From: Planctomycetota bacterium
GTDB lineage: Bacteria > Planctomycetota > PUPC01 > JACPCR01
Direction: 5' to 3'
DNA: 26,206 nt
Assembly: GCA_030740295.1 (NCBI GenBank)
Contig: JASLXP010000992.1
Location: 1-26,206 of the forward strand
In this document: piece by piece, positions 24,251 through 26,206 of the stretch
Numbering within the stretch: the first letter of the stretch is position 1
Layout of the letters: each line of letters begins with the position of its first letter
Notes under the pieces: model-generated
What the model was told of the DNA's origin: nothing
Database searches by the model: none
The model's input: only the letters and a program-made list of their open reading frames with translations
Made by a program: the position numbers and the translations under genes

Positions 24251-24279
24251 ATAAATTTATAAGATCGACTAAATTTATA
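24251..24279 (+). promoter_or_regulatory. Operator-like module 1: palindrome pair TAAATTTATA
   Basis: TAAATTTATA at 24252-24261 is embedded in the exact palindrome TATAAATTTATA (24250-24261). After eight bases (AGATCGAC) the word repeats at 24270-24279. The two word starts are 18 bases apart. Confidence 0.6.
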
Positions 24280-24334
24280 TGGCAGGCTTGCAAAATATAT
24301 AAACAGGGCTCACCTTATCTTTGGTGTTAACAAC

Positions 24335-24362
24335 TTGAAATGTGATGGCATAAATTTATACT
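24335..24362 (+). promoter_or_regulatory. Candidate sigma-70 promoter of the ATPase gene
   Basis: TTGAAA (24335-24340) and TATACT (24357-24362) each match consensus at five of six positions and are separated by 16 bases. The -10 element uses the end of the first palindrome of module 2, so a protein bound there would compete with RNA polymerase. Confidence 0.55.
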
Positions 24363-24378
24363 ATTGACTAAATTTATA
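24350..24378 (+). promoter_or_regulatory. Operator-like module 2: palindrome pair TAAATTTATA
   Basis: TAAATTTATA recurs at 24351-24360 and 24369-24378, again with starts 18 bases apart and an eight-base spacer (CTATTGAC) that shares its last three bases with module 1. The two modules start 99 bases apart. Module 2 covers the -10 element and the likely transcription start, 26 bases before the ATPase ATG. Confidence 0.65.
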
Positions 24379-24404
24379 GATATTCATAACAAGATGTAAA
24401 AACA

Positions 24405-25604
24405 ATGTCGCCAAACCCATTCCGTCCTGGAGCGGGGCATTCCCCTCCCTATCTATCCGGGCGCTCCGATGAAGCGCAGCATTTCCGCCTTCTTCTTGGC
24501 CAGGCGCCCGTGATGACAAATCTGGTGCTGACCGGGCTGCGCGGGGTGGGGAAGACCGTTCTTCTCGAGGCCCTGAAGCCGCTTGCCAATGAGGAGCGTT
24601 GGCTGTGGGCTGGAACAGACATGTCTGAATCTTCCACCGTCAGCGAAGAACATATCGCTATCCGCATCATGGCTGATCTGGCCCCGTTGGTGAGCAACAT
24701 AGTGGTGGCTAAGAACGAGGTAAAGAAGATCGGGTTTGCCAGGCCCGTGGAACAAACACCGGTGCATCTGGACTATACTTTCCTCAACAGGGTGTACGCC
24801 CATACCCCTGGCCTCGCAGCAGACAAACTTAAAGCCGTGCTTGAGTTGGTATGGTCTTGCCTGAAAAACCGAGATTGCCGGGGTATCGTGCTGGCTTACG
24901 ATGAGGCTCAGAACCTGAACGACCAGGCGGAGGCAGACCAATATCCGCTCTCACTTCTTCTCGATGTTTTTCAATCCATTCAAAAGAAGGAGAATCCTAT
25001 CCTTCTTGTGTTGTCTGGATTACCAACTCTCTTTCCCAAATTGGTTGAAGCCCGCACTTTTGCCGAGCGCATGTTTGAGATGATGACGCTGGAGAGACTT
25101 GGTAAACAGGAATCGGAGGATGCGATCCTCAAGGCAATCAAAAAGAGCAGTCCTGTCCGCTTCAGCAAGAGGGCAGTATCAGCCATCATCCGAAATTCCG
25201 GCGGCTACCCGTACTTCATTCAATATCTGTCACGTGCCATGTATGACAGTTACTTTGCCTCTGGGGGCCGACTGAACCCTGACATCACCGTGGAGCAGGC
25301 CATCCATCAACTGGATACGGATTTCTTCTGGGGCCGGTGGAACAGAGCGACCGACCGGCAGCGAGACCTGCTGGAAGTCATCGCCGAACTGCCGAATTGC
25401 GACGAGGAGTTCGCACTTAAGGACATCGTTGATAGATCGAAGGAACTCCTGGAAAAGCCCTTCAGCGCGAGCCAGATTAATCAGATGCTGGTCAAACTCG
25501 CGGACAGCGGCCTCGTCTACAAGAACCGTCGAGCTCGATATTCGTTTGCGCTTCCGTTGCTTGGCGGTTTTATCAAGCGGCAAAAGGAACAGGGAACTGT
25601 CTGA
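24405..25604 (+). CDS. AAA/STAND-type ATPase with C-terminal winged helix
   Basis: The 399-residue protein starts MSPNPFRPGAGHSPPYLSGR, a leader shared by a class of P-loop ATPases that place an NPF..G....P..L.GR element before the nucleotide site. Walker A is GLRGVGKT at 44-51. Walker B is GIVLAYDEAQNL with Asp166-Glu167. LVLSGLP at 201-207 is a sensor 1-like strand, and NSGGYPYFIQYLS near 264-276 is the GGxP element of archaeal-type ATPases (PF01637). Residues about 320-395 have the helix-turn pattern of a winged helix (SASQINQMLVKLADSGLVY). It could be a DNA-binding or regulatory ATPase. It follows an AT-rich region with paired palindromes, has no clear Shine-Dalgarno, and converges on the glycine-zipper gene. 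Function unknown. Confidence 0.83.
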   Translation: MSPNPFRPGAGHSPPYLSGRSDEAQHFRLLLGQAPVMTNLVLTGLRGVGKTVLLEALKPLANEERWLWAGTDMSESSTVSEEHIAIRIMADLAPLVSNIVVAKNEVKKIGFARPVEQTPVHLDYTFLNRVYAHTPGLAADKLKAVLELVWSCLKNRDCRGIVLAYDEAQNLNDQAEADQYPLSLLLDVFQSIQKKENPILLVLSGLPTLFPKLVEARTFAERMFEMMTLERLGKQESEDAILKAIKKSSPVRFSKRAVSAIIRNSGGYPYFIQYLSRAMYDSYFASGGRLNPDITVEQAIHQLDTDFFWGRWNRATDRQRDLLEVIAELPNCDEEFALKDIVDRSKELLEKPFSASQINQMLVKLADSGLVYKNRRARYSFALPLLGGFIKRQKEQGTV

Positions 25605-25609
25605 TGGAT

Positions 25610-26062
25610 TTACGAATTCAGCGCGTCAAACGCTTCCTTTGCACCTGAGATGGCGGCCAGGGTGGCACCACCGTGCGGGCAGAAACCGGGGATGGCTGCG
25701 CCGGCGACTCCTCCGACCACTCCGCCAGTAGCTGCGCCGGCGACTGTGCCGACGGCCTGGCCGAGCTCTCTGCTGCCCGTCACGTCGCTGACGAGATCAC
25801 CGACGGCTTTGCCTACCACCCCGCCGATTTTTCCGCCAAGGACGGCGCCTGCGGTCCCGATCGGCTTGAGGACCTTCGCCATGGCGCTCGCCTTGGGGGC
25901 AGCGGCCGGTTGCGCGGCCTGCTGCTGCGGCTTCACGGAACTGATCTCAACCTTGTCCACCGGGCCTGCCGGTGCAGAGCTCTGTGCGGCGGCCGCGGGT
26001 GGTGCGGCCTGAGGAGAGCGTACGATCTGGGGCTGAGCAGTATGCGTAGGGGAGATCTGCAT
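25610..26062 (-). CDS. Glycine-zipper protein, hypothetical
   Basis: The 150-residue protein has a Pro/Ala/Gln-rich N-terminal half beginning MQISPTHTAQPQIVRSPQAA, with a VDKVEISS element at about 35-42. A C-terminal half rich in Gly and Ala follows, with GxxxG spacing (VLGGKIGGVVGKAVGDL, then TVAGAATGGVVGGVAGAAIPG). That pattern favours tight packing of helices in membranes or oligomers. No signal peptide is seen. ATG 26062 is favoured over GTG 26065 because AGGA lies seven bases before it. It ends five bases from the convergent ATPase gene. It may follow the partial gene to its right in one transcript. Unrecognised family. Confidence 0.68.
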   Translation of the reverse strand: MQISPTHTAQPQIVRSPQAAPPAAAAQSSAPAGPVDKVEISSVKPQQQAAQPAAAPKASAMAKVLKPIGTAGAVLGGKIGGVVGKAVGDLVSDVTGSRELGQAVGTVAGAATGGVVGGVAGAAIPGFCPHGGATLAAISGAKEAFDALNS

Positions 26063-26121
26063 CACGTAATCCTCTTTCGTTTCTGGGACAGTTCTCAGAT
26101 TCTCGGTGTGGAATCAGAAAG

Positions 26122-26205
26122 TTAAGGATTTTCTCCCACATGCCCCCCATTTCTAAGGACTTCCCTGAGGTAGCTGACAAAGCCCTTTAGGTTCTGCTTA
26201 AACTT
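26122..26205 (-). CDS. C-terminal end of an unidentified protein (5' truncated)
   Basis: A minus-strand frame enters from the right edge and ends in TAA, giving 27 residues that begin KFKQNLKGFVSYLREVLRNG. The mix of hydrophobic and basic residues looks like a real C-terminal helix, but the piece is too short to identify. It would be transcribed ahead of the glycine-zipper gene with about 60 bases between. Confidence 0.35.
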   Translation of the reverse strand, partial: KFKQNLKGFVSYLREVLRNGGHVGENP

Positions 26206-26206
26206 C

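Noticed and set aside
24251..24378. Plasmid or phage replication origin made of iterons
   Set aside because: Only four words, in two spaced pairs, with a promoter over one pair; an operator is the simpler reading, though an origin is not excluded.

Overview
The window reads as a gene-dense chromosomal segment of a bacterium with moderately high G+C. Three S1 sulfatases, a large PVC-type membrane-bound dehydrogenase fused to HEAT repeats and cytochrome c, a DUF6677-like membrane protein, a lipid-independent phosphodiesterase and a Planctomycete-style conserved hypothetical point to the PVC group or allied lineages (Planctomycetota, Lentisphaerota, Hydrogenedentota). That placement rests on gene content alone. 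I saw no rRNA, tRNA, CRISPR array or recognisable insertion sequence.

Layout. At 1-4059 the tail of an unidentified gene is followed by a minus-strand pair: dehydrogenase/cytochrome c, then sulfatase. At 4160-6230 is a plus-strand pair: a membrane zinc-ribbon protein and a 524-aa orphan with a degenerate VWA-like segment. At 6455-8500 a minus-strand pair encodes an ADP-ribosylglycohydrolase-like protein and a GspG-like protein; a short DciA-like gene diverges from it at 8552. At 8880-11963 are an aminopeptidase P-like enzyme and a second sulfatase on the minus strand, followed by a heptamer-based repeat array (12098-12240). At 12324-16267 is a compact plus-strand four-gene cluster: DUF6677-like membrane protein, 63-aa membrane protein, type I phosphodiesterase and third sulfatase. 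At 16562-17250 is a Phd/PIN toxin-antitoxin pair with a promoter and a paired direct repeat in front of it. At 17332-19514 are a conserved hypothetical and a Ca2+/Na+ antiporter. At 19515-19794 lies an intergenic block of hairpins and a second heptamer-like repeat. At 19795-21324 is a large membrane protein. At 21497-24204 a plus-strand cluster holds a possible 33-aa leader ORF, a double metallo-beta-lactamase-fold protein and a Nif3-like protein. At 24205-25604 is an AT-rich regulatory region with two copies of a palindromic operator-like module, then an AAA ATPase with a C-terminal winged helix. A glycine-zipper protein and the tail of another gene close the window on the minus strand.

How the genes fit together. 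The sulfatases, the phosphodiesterase and the cytochrome-linked dehydrogenase fit a life of degrading sulfated or phosphorylated polymers, but no glycosidase, transporter or sulfatase-maturating enzyme is present to name the substrate. The best candidates for something undescribed are the ATPase with its repeated palindromic operator, the leader ORF coupled to the double MBL protein, and the four-gene DUF6677/phosphodiesterase/sulfatase cluster.

Limits. All calls come from reading motifs in translated sequence; no database search was run. Residue counts were made by hand.
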